A stretch of 64,000 nt of DNA from contig JAEEVR010000006.1 of assembly GCA_016290995.1 (NCBI GenBank), forward strand, positions 56,854 through 120,853, written 5' to 3'. The DNA comes from Treponema sp. GTDB lineage: Bacteria; Spirochaetota; Spirochaetia; Treponematales; Treponemataceae. The position numbers and the translations under genes were made by a program. The notes under the pieces were generated by a model, which worked only from the letters and a program-made list of their open reading frames with translations, ran no database searches and had not been told where the DNA came from. This document shows, in pieces, positions 7,702 to 16,727 of this stretch (positions are counted from its first letter, which is position 1; each line of letters starts with the position of its first letter).

Positions 7702-8557
7702 GGCGATTTTTTTAAGAAAACATTTTGCGCGTCTCGCCTTGTTTGCGTTTCTAAGCGTTCTCTGCGCCTTTCCGGTTTCGTCGCAGGCCGCCGGCCGAGC
7801 GGTTGACGATCCAAACTTTCCGCAAGGCTCAACCCGCGGAACGATGCAGATGCAGGGCAACGTAAACCCGGTTCAAATACCCAACATTGACATAAACATA
7901 ACCCGTCCGCAAAACGGCGAGCAAGTCGCTTTTAGCGTGCAGCTTTTGATAATGCTGACTCTCTTGACGCTTGCGCCAAGCCTTTTGATTTTGCTCACTT
8001 GCTTTTTGCGCTTTTCGATCGTGCTTGACTTTATCAAGCGCGCGCTTTCATTGCAGCAAGTTCCTCCGACAAGCGTATTGAACGGCATCGCCTTTTTTAT
8101 GACTCTTTTTATAATGTGGCCAACGTTCACCAATATTTATGACAATTCCTTTAAGCCGATGCGCGACGGCCAGATAGGCCTAGAGGCCGCCTTTGACGGC
8201 GCGCAAAAGCCGATCCGCTACTTTATGTATTCACAAATGACTGACGACACAAGCTACATCAAAATGTTTATGAACATGCGCGGCCTTGACAAGCCCGAAA
8301 CTCTTGACGACGTTCCGACATATGTTTTGGTTCCTTCGTACATTTTGCACGAGCTTACGGCGGCCTTTAAGATCGGCATTTACTTGTACATTCCTTTTAT
8401 TATCATAGACATGGTTGTCGCGAGCATTTTGATGAGCATGGGCATGATGATGCTTCCTCCGGTTCAAATTTCCATGCCCTTTAAGTTGATGCTCTTTGTT
8501 TTGGTTGACGGTTGGGGCCTTTTGACCCAACAGCTTTTCTATTCTGTGTTGAGGTAA
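7691..8557 (+). CDS. fliP: Flagellar export gate protein FliP
   Basis: Core pentameric subunit of the flagellar type III export gate in the inner membrane. It has a cleavable N-terminal signal segment (about 1-34), then four TM helices. Signature sequences are FLRFSIVLDFIKRALSLQQ, PPTSVLNGIAFFMTLFIMWP and ASILMSMGMMMLPPVQISMP. Its 288 residues include a periplasmic loop of about 80. Part of the fliOPQR-flhBA block. Confidence 0.96.
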   Translation: MASKAIFLRKHFARLALFAFLSVLCAFPVSSQAAGRAVDDPNFPQGSTRGTMQMQGNVNPVQIPNIDINITRPQNGEQVAFSVQLLIMLTLLTLAPSLLILLTCFLRFSIVLDFIKRALSLQQVPPTSVLNGIAFFMTLFIMWPTFTNIYDNSFKPMRDGQIGLEAAFDGAQKPIRYFMYSQMTDDTSYIKMFMNMRGLDKPETLDDVPTYVLVPSYILHELTAAFKIGIYLYIPFIIIDMVVASILMSMGMMMLPPVQISMPFKLMLFVLVDGWGLLTQQLFYSVLR

Positions 8558-8563
8558 CGGCGT

Positions 8564-8827
8564 ATGGATGTTGGACAGGTGACAAATTTAATGCGGGCCG
8601 GCATTATGCAAGTTTTTATTTTGATCGCTCCTGTTTTGGGAGCGGCTTTGCTTGTCGGCTTGTTTGTGGCGATTTTTCAGGCGACGACTTCTATCCAAGA
8701 GCAAACTTTGACTTTTTTGCCAAAGATGCTGACTATTTTGGCGGTCTTGGCGCTTTTGGGCGGCTGGATGTTCGCCGAGCTTAGGGATTACACGATAACG
8801 CTTTTTAGAAGCATATCAAGGATGTAG
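8564..8827 (+). CDS. fliQ: Flagellar export gate protein FliQ
   Basis: An export gate subunit of 87 residues with two TM hairpin helices (about 15-40 and 50-72). The family motif FVAIFQATTSIQEQTLTFLPK is clear. Normal length, placed between fliP and fliR as in nearly all flagellar operons. Confidence 0.95.
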   Translation: MDVGQVTNLMRAGIMQVFILIAPVLGAALLVGLFVAIFQATTSIQEQTLTFLPKMLTILAVLALLGGWMFAELRDYTITLFRSISRM

Positions 8828-8840
8828 GAGAGAGTAGTTT

Positions 8841-9656
8841 TTGTTTGACCAGCTTTTGTCGCAGGCGCCTGTGTTCCTGCTTGTAGCAATAAGATGTTTC
8901 TCGCTTTTGATGACGCTTCCCTTGTTTAGCATGCGAAACATTCCCAGCGCGGCAAAGGTTGCCTTGGCGGGCTTTATGGCCTTTAACATTTATGGCCAGG
9001 TCGATTACTCCTCTTACTCAAAATTCTTGTCGCCCGAGCAAACTTTTACGGCGCAATTCATTATGCTGATGGTCGGCGAGGCCTTGATCGGCGTTATCAC
9101 CGGTTTTTACATCACGATAATTTTCGCCGCCTTTAGCACGGCCGGCCAGTTCTTTGCCTTCCAAATGGGCTTTTCGGCCAGCGAAGTTTACGACGCCCTT
9201 AGCCAGGTCGAAAACCCCCTTATGGGCCAGTACCTAAACTTGATCGCTATGCTGATATTCATGCAAACGCGGCTTTTCCAAAAGCTCTTTTTGGGCGGCT
9301 TGGTTTCCAGCTTTAAAACTTTAAACGCTTTTTCCATAGTGAACGACATGCTTTCCGGCGCCGTTTTGCCGCGCTTCTTTATGAAGGGCTTGTCGGAACT
9401 TTTTGCCAACGCGCTTGTGATTTCGCTCCCGATTATTGGAACTTTGATGCTGATTACGATTTCGACCGGCATTCTTTCAAAGGCGGCGCCGCAGATGAAC
9501 CTTTTAAGCGAAGGTTTCCCGGTGATGCTTTTGACTTCATTCTTTATTTTGACCGCTTTGATGCCAAGCTTGATAGACGCGTTCAACAGATGCTTTGACG
9601 GCGGCTTTGCCCGCCTTGAGCAGTTGTTTTTAGCTTTAGGGGGCAAAAGGATATGA
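8841..9656 (+). CDS. fliR: Flagellar export gate protein FliR
   Basis: Export gate subunit of 271 residues with six predicted TM segments and the FliR features FFAFQMGFSASEVYDALSQ and LMLITISTGILSKAAPQMNL. Translation starts at TTG (8841), with GGAGAGAG 6-13 nt upstream; no ATG or GTG fits the conserved N-terminus. The last 4 bp overlap flhB. Confidence 0.94.
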   Translation: MFDQLLSQAPVFLLVAIRCFSLLMTLPLFSMRNIPSAAKVALAGFMAFNIYGQVDYSSYSKFLSPEQTFTAQFIMLMVGEALIGVITGFYITIIFAAFSTAGQFFAFQMGFSASEVYDALSQVENPLMGQYLNLIAMLIFMQTRLFQKLFLGGLVSSFKTLNAFSIVNDMLSGAVLPRFFMKGLSELFANALVISLPIIGTLMLITISTGILSKAAPQMNLLSEGFPVMLLTSFFILTALMPSLIDAFNRCFDGGFARLEQLFLALGGKRI

Positions 9657-10756
9657 GCTTTGAAGACATAGACTTGCAGTGGTTTGCCGCCGAAGACGAG
9701 GGAAGAACTGAGGAGCCCTCGGACCTAAAACTTGAAAAAGCCAGAAAAGAAGGCCGCGTCGCAAAAAGCCAAGAAGTCAACGGCGCCTTTGTGTTTGTGT
9801 TTTCCGTTTTAACCTTGATGCTTTTGGCAAAGTGGCTGTTGAAGAATTTTGAGGAAATCTTGGTTTTCTTTTTTACAAGATGCGCGCAAGGAAACGCAGT
9901 TAGCGGAACCAGCGCCGTTGTCTTCTTTAATTATTTTATCAAGATGGTTCTCCCGATTTCATTTGTCGCTCTAATTGCCGGCGTTGCGGGCAACATAATC
10001 CAAAACCGCGGCTGGATGTTCAGCCTTAAGCCGATAACTCCAAACTTTAAGAAGATTCTTCCGCATTTTGGCGAATATTTTAAGAAGACTATTTTTTCTA
10101 GGCAGGGCGCCTTTAACATCGTAAAGTCCCTTGCAAAGGTCGCCGTGTTGGTGCTTGCCGCATTTACAATCATTAGGTCCAATATGGGCGAGCTGCTTTT
10201 TATCATCCACCAAAACGGAAACATTCTTGGCGCCTTTGGAAAAATCGCGTCGATCGCATTTAAGCTTTTGTTTTTTGCCGCGGTTTTCTTTTTGGTGATT
10301 TCGATTCCTGACTATGTTATCCAACGAAAGGAATTCATCGATTCCCTCAAGATGACAAAGCAGGAAGTAAAGGAAGAGTATAAGGAAATGGAAGGCGACC
10401 CCGAAGTAAAGGGCCGCATCAAGCAGGCGCAGCGCCAGCTTTTGGCTTCCAACATGCCAAAGGCTGTCGCCGAAAGCGATGTCGTCATCACAAACCCGAC
10501 GCACTTTGCCGTGGCGCTAAAGTATGACGCGGCGGCTAATGACGCTCCTATGGTCAACGCAAAGGGAGAGGATTTTATGGCGCAGCGCATCAAGGAAATC
10601 GCGCGCGAGAATGACGTTCCGATAGTGGAAAACAGGCCTTTGGCCCGAGGCCTCTATGCAGACGTCGAACTTGGCGCTATAATACCAAATAATTATTTAA
10701 ATGCTATAGTGTTGGTATATAGCCATTTGAAGAAGTTTAGCAACAACGCGTCTTAG
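9653..10756 (+). CDS. flhB: Flagellar export switch protein FlhB
   Basis: Export apparatus protein that switches substrate specificity from hook to filament. Its N-terminal amphipathic segment carries GRTEEPSDLKLEKARKEG. Four TM helices span about 35-220. The cytoplasmic domain contains the self-cleavage site NPTH within VVITNPTHFAVALKYD. All landmarks are intact in 367 residues. Confidence 0.96.
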   Translation: MSFEDIDLQWFAAEDEGRTEEPSDLKLEKARKEGRVAKSQEVNGAFVFVFSVLTLMLLAKWLLKNFEEILVFFFTRCAQGNAVSGTSAVVFFNYFIKMVLPISFVALIAGVAGNIIQNRGWMFSLKPITPNFKKILPHFGEYFKKTIFSRQGAFNIVKSLAKVAVLVLAAFTIIRSNMGELLFIIHQNGNILGAFGKIASIAFKLLFFAAVFFLVISIPDYVIQRKEFIDSLKMTKQEVKEEYKEMEGDPEVKGRIKQAQRQLLASNMPKAVAESDVVITNPTHFAVALKYDAAANDAPMVNAKGEDFMAQRIKEIARENDVPIVENRPLARGLYADVELGAIIPNNYLNAIVLVYSHLKKFSNNAS

Positions 10757-10794
10757 TGGAACGCGAGTAAATATAAAGGCCTGGGTGGGGACTT

Positions 10795-12924
10795 ATGGCG
10801 CAAACGCAAGTAGGACAGAATAACACGCTCTCATTTATTCAACGGAACGCGGTAAGCGTAGGAGTGATCCTTGTCATTCTTATGTTGATCATTCCTCTTC
10901 CTTCCGTTTTATTGGATGTCTTTATGGCGATGAACTTGTCCGTTTCCGTCTTGCTTTTGCTTACGGTAATTTCAACGCCAAAGCCTTCGCGCCTTACGAC
11001 CTTTCCGCAGATAATTTTGCTTGTCACCTTGTTTGGCCTAAGCATAAACGTTTCGTCAACCCGATTGATTCTGACAAAGGGAAGCCAGTTTGACGGCCGC
11101 ATGGTAAGAGCCTTTTCTTCTTTTGTTGTAGGAAGCGACAAGGGAAGCGACGGCCTTGTGGTTGGAATGGTAATCTTTATCATTTTGATCGTTATCCAAA
11201 CAATCGTAATTACAAAGGGCGCCACCCGCGTAAGCGAAGTCGCCGCCCGCTTTGCCTTGGACTCGATGAGCCAAAAGAATTTTGCAGTTGACCAAGAGTT
11301 GAATTCCGGCGCCATCACAGAAGAAGAGGCTAGGGAAAAGAGAGCTGATATAAGAAACGAAAGCGACTTCTTTAGCGCGATGGACGGTTCCTCCAAGTTT
11401 GTAAGCGGAAACGTAATCGCAGGCATTTTTATCACCGTCGTAAACTTGGTGGCCGGTTTGATCACCGGAATGATTTTGCGCGGCGAGCCTTTTGGAAGCG
11501 CCATCGAAACTTATTCGCGCCTGACGATCGGCGACGGCCTCTTAAGCCAGATTCCGTCTCTTTTGCTTTCGTTCTCAACCGGCATGTTGGTAACAGCCAG
11601 CAATTCGGAAAACCAGCTAAGCGACGAATTGCAAAGCCAGTTTACAAGGTCCGGCATTACGTACATCATCGCCGGCGCCGCCATCGCCATTCTTGGCGTT
11701 TTGCCTGGAATGCCTTGGTACGTATTGATTCCTTTGGGAGCGATAAGCGTCTTTGCTGGAATCAGAATGCAAAGGGACAACGAAGCTCAAGAGCTTGCAA
11801 AAAAGCAAGCCGAAGCCACCGCCGCCGGAAAAACTCAGACGGGACAAAATCCCGCCGACACTTCTCCTGTCGTTCCGCTGGATCCGCTGTTGCTTGAGTT
11901 GGGCTACGCCTTGATCGCGCTTGTTGACGACGAAAAGGGCGCCAAGCTTTTGGAGCGCGTCACAAGAATTCGGCGCGAGATTGGACTTGACTTGGGACTT
12001 GTCGTTCCAAACATTAGAATCGTTGACTACATATCCTTGGATCCAAGCGAATACACGTTTAAGATTCGCGGAATCGAAGCGGGTCGCGCCAAGCTTAAGA
12101 TGGGCTACTATATGGCCATCAATACCGGCGACGTAAAGGAAGAAGTAAAGGGCGAGGCCACTCGCGACCCGGCTTTTGGAATGCCAGCCGTTTGGATCCC
12201 GGAAGACAAGCGCGCCGAAGTTGAGCGGGCGGGATACGCGGTGGTTGACACCCTTACTGTAATCGCCACCCACTTGACCGAAATCATCAGGAACCACGCC
12301 GCCGAAATTCTTGGAAGGAAAGAAGTCAAGCAAATCATTGACAAGGTTTCTGAAACGGACAAAGTCGTCGTCGACGAAGTTTTGGAAACCTGCAAGTTCA
12401 CATACGGACAAATCGAAAAGGTTTTGCAGAACCTCTTGCGCGAACAAGTTTCGATTCGCAACATCGTTCTTATTTTGGAAACTTTGGCAAACTACGGCCC
12501 TGCGGCCGGCCCTTGGATTTTGACCGAAAAAGTTCGCGAGGCTTTGGGAAAGCAAATATGCCTTCAGTACGCCGACGAAAACCACAAGCTGCGCGTAATG
12601 AATTTGTCGCAAGACTACGCCGAGCTTTTGCTTAACCATCAAGTTATTCCGTCCGACGGCTCAAAGCCCTATGTGGCGCTTGATCCGGTTGACGGCCGCA
12701 AGTGGATTTCTGACGTCAGCGCGGCTTTTGCCGCTATGCAGGAACGAGGCCTTGTGCCGATTATTCTTTGTCCTGCCGAAGTTCGCCTTTTGGTCAAGAC
12801 TTCTACAGAAAGAGAGTTGCCGGGAATCGTCGTTCTTTCAATTAACGAAGTGGTTGCCGCCGATACTAGCGTTGAGGTTGAGGCGCTTGGCGAAATTAAA
12901 GAAAGTGTTGAGGGGGTAGGCTGA
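10795..12924 (+). CDS. flhA: Flagellar export protein FlhA
   Basis: Largest export gate protein (709 residues). Eight TM helices occupy the first ~330 residues, with the FHIPEP-family region ATRVSEVAARFALDSMSQKN replacing the usual signature. A cytoplasmic domain binds chaperone-substrate complexes (LDPLLLELGYALI..., then the ring-forming domain). The ribosome-binding site is GGGTGGGGAC. Its stop overlaps the flhF start by one base (TGATG). Confidence 0.96.
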   Translation: MAQTQVGQNNTLSFIQRNAVSVGVILVILMLIIPLPSVLLDVFMAMNLSVSVLLLLTVISTPKPSRLTTFPQIILLVTLFGLSINVSSTRLILTKGSQFDGRMVRAFSSFVVGSDKGSDGLVVGMVIFIILIVIQTIVITKGATRVSEVAARFALDSMSQKNFAVDQELNSGAITEEEAREKRADIRNESDFFSAMDGSSKFVSGNVIAGIFITVVNLVAGLITGMILRGEPFGSAIETYSRLTIGDGLLSQIPSLLLSFSTGMLVTASNSENQLSDELQSQFTRSGITYIIAGAAIAILGVLPGMPWYVLIPLGAISVFAGIRMQRDNEAQELAKKQAEATAAGKTQTGQNPADTSPVVPLDPLLLELGYALIALVDDEKGAKLLERVTRIRREIGLDLGLVVPNIRIVDYISLDPSEYTFKIRGIEAGRAKLKMGYYMAINTGDVKEEVKGEATRDPAFGMPAVWIPEDKRAEVERAGYAVVDTLTVIATHLTEIIRNHAAEILGRKEVKQIIDKVSETDKVVVDEVLETCKFTYGQIEKVLQNLLREQVSIRNIVLILETLANYGPAAGPWILTEKVREALGKQICLQYADENHKLRVMNLSQDYAELLLNHQVIPSDGSKPYVALDPVDGRKWISDVSAAFAAMQERGLVPIILCPAEVRLLVKTSTERELPGIVVLSINEVVAADTSVEVEALGEIKESVEGVG

Positions 12925-14147
12925 TGCTTGCCGATCAGAAAAAGCAAGAACTCTTATATCTTACAGCGGACACGATGGACGATTGCCGCGAACAGTTGGG
13001 AAAGCTTTACGGTTCCGACTACGAGATTATGGATCGCAAGAACACGACTCAAAATTACGGTCCGCTGGGCTTGTTTAAAAAGCCGGGCGTCAAAGTGACT
13101 TATGTGGTCAACCGCCGTTCCGAAAAGGCTTCGGTCTACGAAAGCGACGAAGAAACCCAGCGCTTGATTCGCGAAGAAATTTTGGCCCGCGCGACCGGCG
13201 GAAAGACAAAAACGGAAATTCAAATCAGCGAAATCAACAACAAGGTCAACGAGATTGCCGCCGCGATGCAAAAGATTCCGCGCTCTTCCGGCGAGGAACG
13301 GATAGAGTCGATCGACCGCATCGAAGAAATGCTTGACGACAACGAGTTTACGCGCGATTTTATAAGCGGAATCACCGCGCGCCTAAAAAGAGAATTTTCG
13401 CTTGACGACCTAAACGACTTCCATAAAGTCGAAAGGCAAGTCGTGGATTGGATCGGCGAATCGATCGAGATCGCAAAGCCCAAGACGCACAGGCCGCCGC
13501 GCGTAATCGTAATCGTAGGTCCTACCGGCGTCGGAAAGACAACGACAATCGGAAAGCTTGCCGCCCAAAATGTAATCATCCGCAAAAAGACTCCCGACAT
13601 GCCGCCTCTTAACATAACGATGATAACAATCGACAAGACTAGAATCGGAGCGGAAAAGCAGCTTCAAACTTTTGGCGAGGTTTTGGACTTGCCCGTTCAA
13701 AAGGCCGAGAACGCCGACGACTTAAAGAACATTTTTGAATCGATAAAGGGCGACTACGACGTAATCTACATCGACACCTCCGGCTACAGTCCCAACGATT
13801 CGGAAAACATCGCCCGCCTAAAGAGCACCCTTAGCGTTGACGGCTTGCATCCCGACGTGTACCTTGCCGTTACAGCTTCCACAAAGGCGAGCGACCTAAA
13901 GAACATAATGCAAAACTACGAGCCCTTTGGCTATACCTCTGTGATTGTCACCAAGTGCGACGAAACGACGCGCTTGGGCAATATAATAAGCGTGTTGAAC
14001 GAAAAGCGAAAGTCAATTTCTTACTGGACTGACGGACAAGTGATTTCGCGAAACATTCAGCGCGCTGGTGTCGTTGACTTTTTGATTCGTCTCGCAGGCT
14101 TTACTGTGGACAGAATTCATATCGAAGAAAAATTTGGAGAAAAATAA
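12924..14147 (+). CDS. flhF: Flagellar SRP-like GTPase FlhF
   Basis: SRP-type GTPase that sets flagellar position and number. After a ~180-residue B/N region comes the G domain: P-loop GPTGVGKTTTIGKLAA, TIDKTRIGAEKQL, DTSGYSPNDSE and TKCDET. Length 407. It works with the ATPase FlhG encoded directly downstream. In spirochetes FlhF influences polar placement of periplasmic flagella. Confidence 0.95.
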   Translation: MLADQKKQELLYLTADTMDDCREQLGKLYGSDYEIMDRKNTTQNYGPLGLFKKPGVKVTYVVNRRSEKASVYESDEETQRLIREEILARATGGKTKTEIQISEINNKVNEIAAAMQKIPRSSGEERIESIDRIEEMLDDNEFTRDFISGITARLKREFSLDDLNDFHKVERQVVDWIGESIEIAKPKTHRPPRVIVIVGPTGVGKTTTIGKLAAQNVIIRKKTPDMPPLNITMITIDKTRIGAEKQLQTFGEVLDLPVQKAENADDLKNIFESIKGDYDVIYIDTSGYSPNDSENIARLKSTLSVDGLHPDVYLAVTASTKASDLKNIMQNYEPFGYTSVIVTKCDETTRLGNIISVLNEKRKSISYWTDGQVISRNIQRAGVVDFLIRLAGFTVDRIHIEEKFGEK

Positions 14148-14148
14148 A

Positions 14149-15024
14149 ATGGAAGACCAGATTAGCGAACTTAGAGAAATTATGAGAGGCGGTTCCGACC
14201 AAGCCAAGTCCCGCGACGTTCACAAGACCCGCGTCATCGCCATTACAAGCGGAAAGGGCGGCGTAGGAAAGTCAAACTTGGCCGTAAACATGGCCATCGC
14301 CTACGCCCAGTTGGGAAAGAAAGTAATCTTGATTGACGGCGACTTGGGCATGGCCAACGTAAACGTGCTTCTTAGCGTCGTCCCCAAATACAACTTGCTC
14401 CAAGTCATCAACAAGCAAAAGACGATGCAAGAAATCATCTTGGATTCCGAATACGGAATCAAGTTCATCGCCGGCGCCAACGGTTTTTCAAAAATCGCAA
14501 ACCTTAGCAAGGACGAGCTTGACTACTTTGCCACCCAGTTTTCTTCGCTCTCAAACGCCGACATCATCATCATAGACACAGGAGCTGGAATCTCCAACAA
14601 CGTTCTTTCGTTTGTCGCCGCCAGCGACGAAGTCTATGTCGTAACCACTCCCGAACCGACAGCCATTACCGACGCGTACGGAATGATTAAAATCATCACG
14701 ACCGAAATCGAAGACCGCGAAATCAACATCCAGCTTTTGGTAAACCGCGTCCATTCCGCCGAAGAAGGAAAGAGAATCGCCGACCGCATCATCACCATCG
14801 TCGGCCAGTTCCTCAACTACAAGGTCAACTACGTTGGCTTTGTTTACGAGGACGATACCGTTCCAAAGTCGGTGCTTAGGCAAAAGCCTTTTATTGTCGT
14901 CGCTCCGCAGTCAAAGCCGGCCATTTGCGTAAAGCACATCGTTGGCCGAATTGAGAAAACGGAGGCTCCTGACAACGAGGGAGTTTCAAATTTCCTAAAG
15001 AAATTTTTGGGCTTTAAAAAGTAA
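14149..15024 (+). CDS. flhG: MinD-like ATPase FlhG (FleN)
   Basis: MinD/ParA-family ATPase that limits flagellar number by acting on FlhF. I prefer the ATG at 14149 over the ORF track's TTG at 14134: the TTG overlaps the ribosome-binding site GGAG, which is correctly spaced for the ATG. The protein then begins with DQISELR, matching the FlhF-activating DQAxxLR helix. The deviant Walker A is SGKGGVGKSNLA, followed by LIDGDLGMANVN and IIIDTGAGI. A C-terminal amphipathic helix (NFLKKFLGFKK) probably contacts the membrane. Confidence 0.94.
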   Translation: MEDQISELREIMRGGSDQAKSRDVHKTRVIAITSGKGGVGKSNLAVNMAIAYAQLGKKVILIDGDLGMANVNVLLSVVPKYNLLQVINKQKTMQEIILDSEYGIKFIAGANGFSKIANLSKDELDYFATQFSSLSNADIIIIDTGAGISNNVLSFVAASDEVYVVTTPEPTAITDAYGMIKIITTEIEDREINIQLLVNRVHSAEEGKRIADRIITIVGQFLNYKVNYVGFVYEDDTVPKSVLRQKPFIVVAPQSKPAICVKHIVGRIEKTEAPDNEGVSNFLKKFLGFKK

Positions 15025-15052
15025 AAATTTGTAGCATTTTTTTAGAATGTGT

Positions 15053-15060
15053 GATATAAT
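15053..15060 (+). promoter_or_regulatory. Extended -10 promoter inside the motility cluster
   Basis: TGATATAAT is a perfect -10 box with an extended TGN. No good -35 box lies at 17 bp (TAGCAT at best). It falls in the 65-bp gap after flhG and would supply extra transcripts for the downstream gene, sigma28 and fapA. Confidence 0.55.
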
Positions 15061-15089
15061 ATAGTGAATTTTTGCAAGGGGAAAACGAA

Positions 15090-15920
15090 TTGATAAAAAT
15101 TAAGCCGATAGTTTTTAGCGCCTGTGCGGCGTTCGTTTTATCCTTTGTAATTGCAATCGCCTCAAAGTCGGGCTTTCCAGTCTCGCTTTTAAAGGCGACG
15201 ATTTTTGGGCTTTTGTTTGGAGCGATTGCGGTAGGCGTTCAGTTTGTCTACGCAAAGTTTTTGGTCGAAGGAAGCGCTCCCGCCGAAGCCGCGGAAGAGC
15301 CTAAGGCGATGGGCTCAAGAGTTGACTTGGTCGTAAGCGAAGAGGATTTGCCCGACGACAAGGAAGCTCCGGCCTTTTATGTTGAAGGAAAGCATGTCCT
15401 TTCAAACGAGGATGTAGGAAAGCCTTCAAGCCAGGCCAAGCCGGCCGCCCCTGCGGCTCCTTCCGCTCCAGAAGAAGCCTTTAGCGCGGCGGAGCAAAAC
15501 GAAGCGTTGGAGGCCGCCGAAAAAGTTCGCGAGCAAAAGGCCGCGGAGAACATAACGCAAAAGGCGGCGGAGGTTGCAAGCCGGCCCGCCAGCCCCGAGC
15601 CGCAAGAGAGTCTGGCGCCTTCCGCCGGCGACTCAAAGCCTGCGTTTTCGCCGGTCAATTTGGCGGCGGGCGGAGCTCCGGCAAGTTCTGGATCGGCGGG
15701 CGGCGACGAGTTGGACGACTTGCCTGATATTGGAGAAATTGGCGGCGGTTCAGGCGCGGAAGCGCAGGATGACGGCGTCATTGAAGATAGTGAGTTTGCG
15801 GAAGAAGGCATGGCGCATGTTCGCAGGCAGACCGAGCTTTCTGACGGAAAGGTGGCGGATGTAAAAGACGCTCCGATAATGGCGGAAGCGATTAGAACGA
15901 TATTGAAGACAGAAGAATAA
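15090..15920 (+). CDS. Membrane-anchored acidic protein of unknown function
   Basis: Not assigned to a family. Translation probably starts at TTG 15090, because AAGGGG lies 8-9 nt before it; the ORF track's TTG at 15072 lies upstream of that site. Two TM helices lie near the N-terminus (about 4-24 and 30-52). The remaining ~220 residues are a low-complexity Ala/Glu/Pro/Ser region that looks disordered, with an acidic DDLPDIGEIGG segment and a conserved-looking C-terminal helix. Position between flhG and sigma28, with its own promoter, suggests a motility or cell-envelope role specific to spirochetes; this is inference from context. Confidence 0.75.
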   Translation: MIKIKPIVFSACAAFVLSFVIAIASKSGFPVSLLKATIFGLLFGAIAVGVQFVYAKFLVEGSAPAEAAEEPKAMGSRVDLVVSEEDLPDDKEAPAFYVEGKHVLSNEDVGKPSSQAKPAAPAAPSAPEEAFSAAEQNEALEAAEKVREQKAAENITQKAAEVASRPASPEPQESLAPSAGDSKPAFSPVNLAAGGAPASSGSAGGDELDDLPDIGEIGGGSGAEAQDDGVIEDSEFAEEGMAHVRRQTELSDGKVADVKDAPIMAEAIRTILKTEE

Positions 15921-15936
15921 AAGCAGGGTGTGGAGT

Positions 15937-16725
15937 ATGGAATCAACTCTTGTTGAAGAAAAGACAGAAGACGAACTTTGGAACGAATACAAGGAGACTC
16001 GCTCTCCCGACTTGCGCGACAAAATCATTCGGCAGTACATGCCGCTTGTAAAATATGTCGCCGGCAAGGTTAGCGTAGGCATGCCTTCTAGCGTAGAGTT
16101 TGACGACCTTGTGGGCTTTGGCCAATTTGGCCTTTTGGACGCCATCGAAAAATACGATCCGGATAAAAACGTAAAATTCAAGACATACGCCGTGACAAGA
16201 ATTCGCGGCGCCATCTTTGACGAGCTTCGCCAATTGGACTGGGTTCCCCGCAGCGTCCGCCAAAAGTCGCGCGAGATAGAAGACACAATCGGCGACCTTG
16301 AGGCCCGCCTTGGCCGTTCCGCCAGCGACGCCGAAATCGCCGGAAAGCTTGGCGTAAGCGAAGAAGAATACCAGCAAACTGTCATGAAGCTTTCGGGCAC
16401 CAGCGTTCTTTCTCTTAACGACGTTTGGTACAGCGGAAACGACAACGACCATATGTCAATCGGAGACAGCATCGAGTCTCCTTCAAGCCTTAACCCTGAC
16501 GTTATCGTGGAACGGGAGGAAATCCGCAAAATCATCATCCAGGCGATTAACGAGTTGCCGGAAAAAGAAAAGATGGTAATCGTTTTGTACTACCACGAAG
16601 ATTTGACTTTTAAGGAAATCGGACAAGTATTGGAAGTCAGCGAGTCGCGCATAAGCCAGTTGCACACAAAGGCAAACTTGCGCCTTAGAGCCAAGTTGAC
16701 TAACTTGCGAAAAGGAATTATGTAA
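15937..16725 (+). CDS. fliA: RNA polymerase sigma28 factor (FliA/WhiG type)
   Basis: Sigma factor of 262 residues (from ATG 15937) for late flagellar genes. Region 2 reads LVGFGQFGLLDAIEKYDP...FKTYAVTRIRGAIFDELR, followed by the sigma28-typical DWVPRSVRQKSREIE. Region 4 has LPEKEKMVIVLYYHEDLTFKEIG and the helix-turn-helix SESRISQLHTKA. The GTG at 15928 given by the ORF track lies in the ribosome-binding region (AGGGTG), so the ATG is preferred. Spirochete literature often calls it WhiG. No sigma28-type promoter was seen in this window. Confidence 0.94.
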   Translation: MESTLVEEKTEDELWNEYKETRSPDLRDKIIRQYMPLVKYVAGKVSVGMPSSVEFDDLVGFGQFGLLDAIEKYDPDKNVKFKTYAVTRIRGAIFDELRQLDWVPRSVRQKSREIEDTIGDLEARLGRSASDAEIAGKLGVSEEEYQQTVMKLSGTSVLSLNDVWYSGNDNDHMSIGDSIESPSSLNPDVIVEREEIRKIIIQAINELPEKEKMVIVLYYHEDLTFKEIGQVLEVSESRISQLHTKANLRLRAKLTNLRKGIM

Positions 16726-16727
16726 GA

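Noticed and set aside
11617-12642. 341-residue minus-strand ORF
   Set aside because: Antisense of the intact flhA gene; composition reflects complementary codons.
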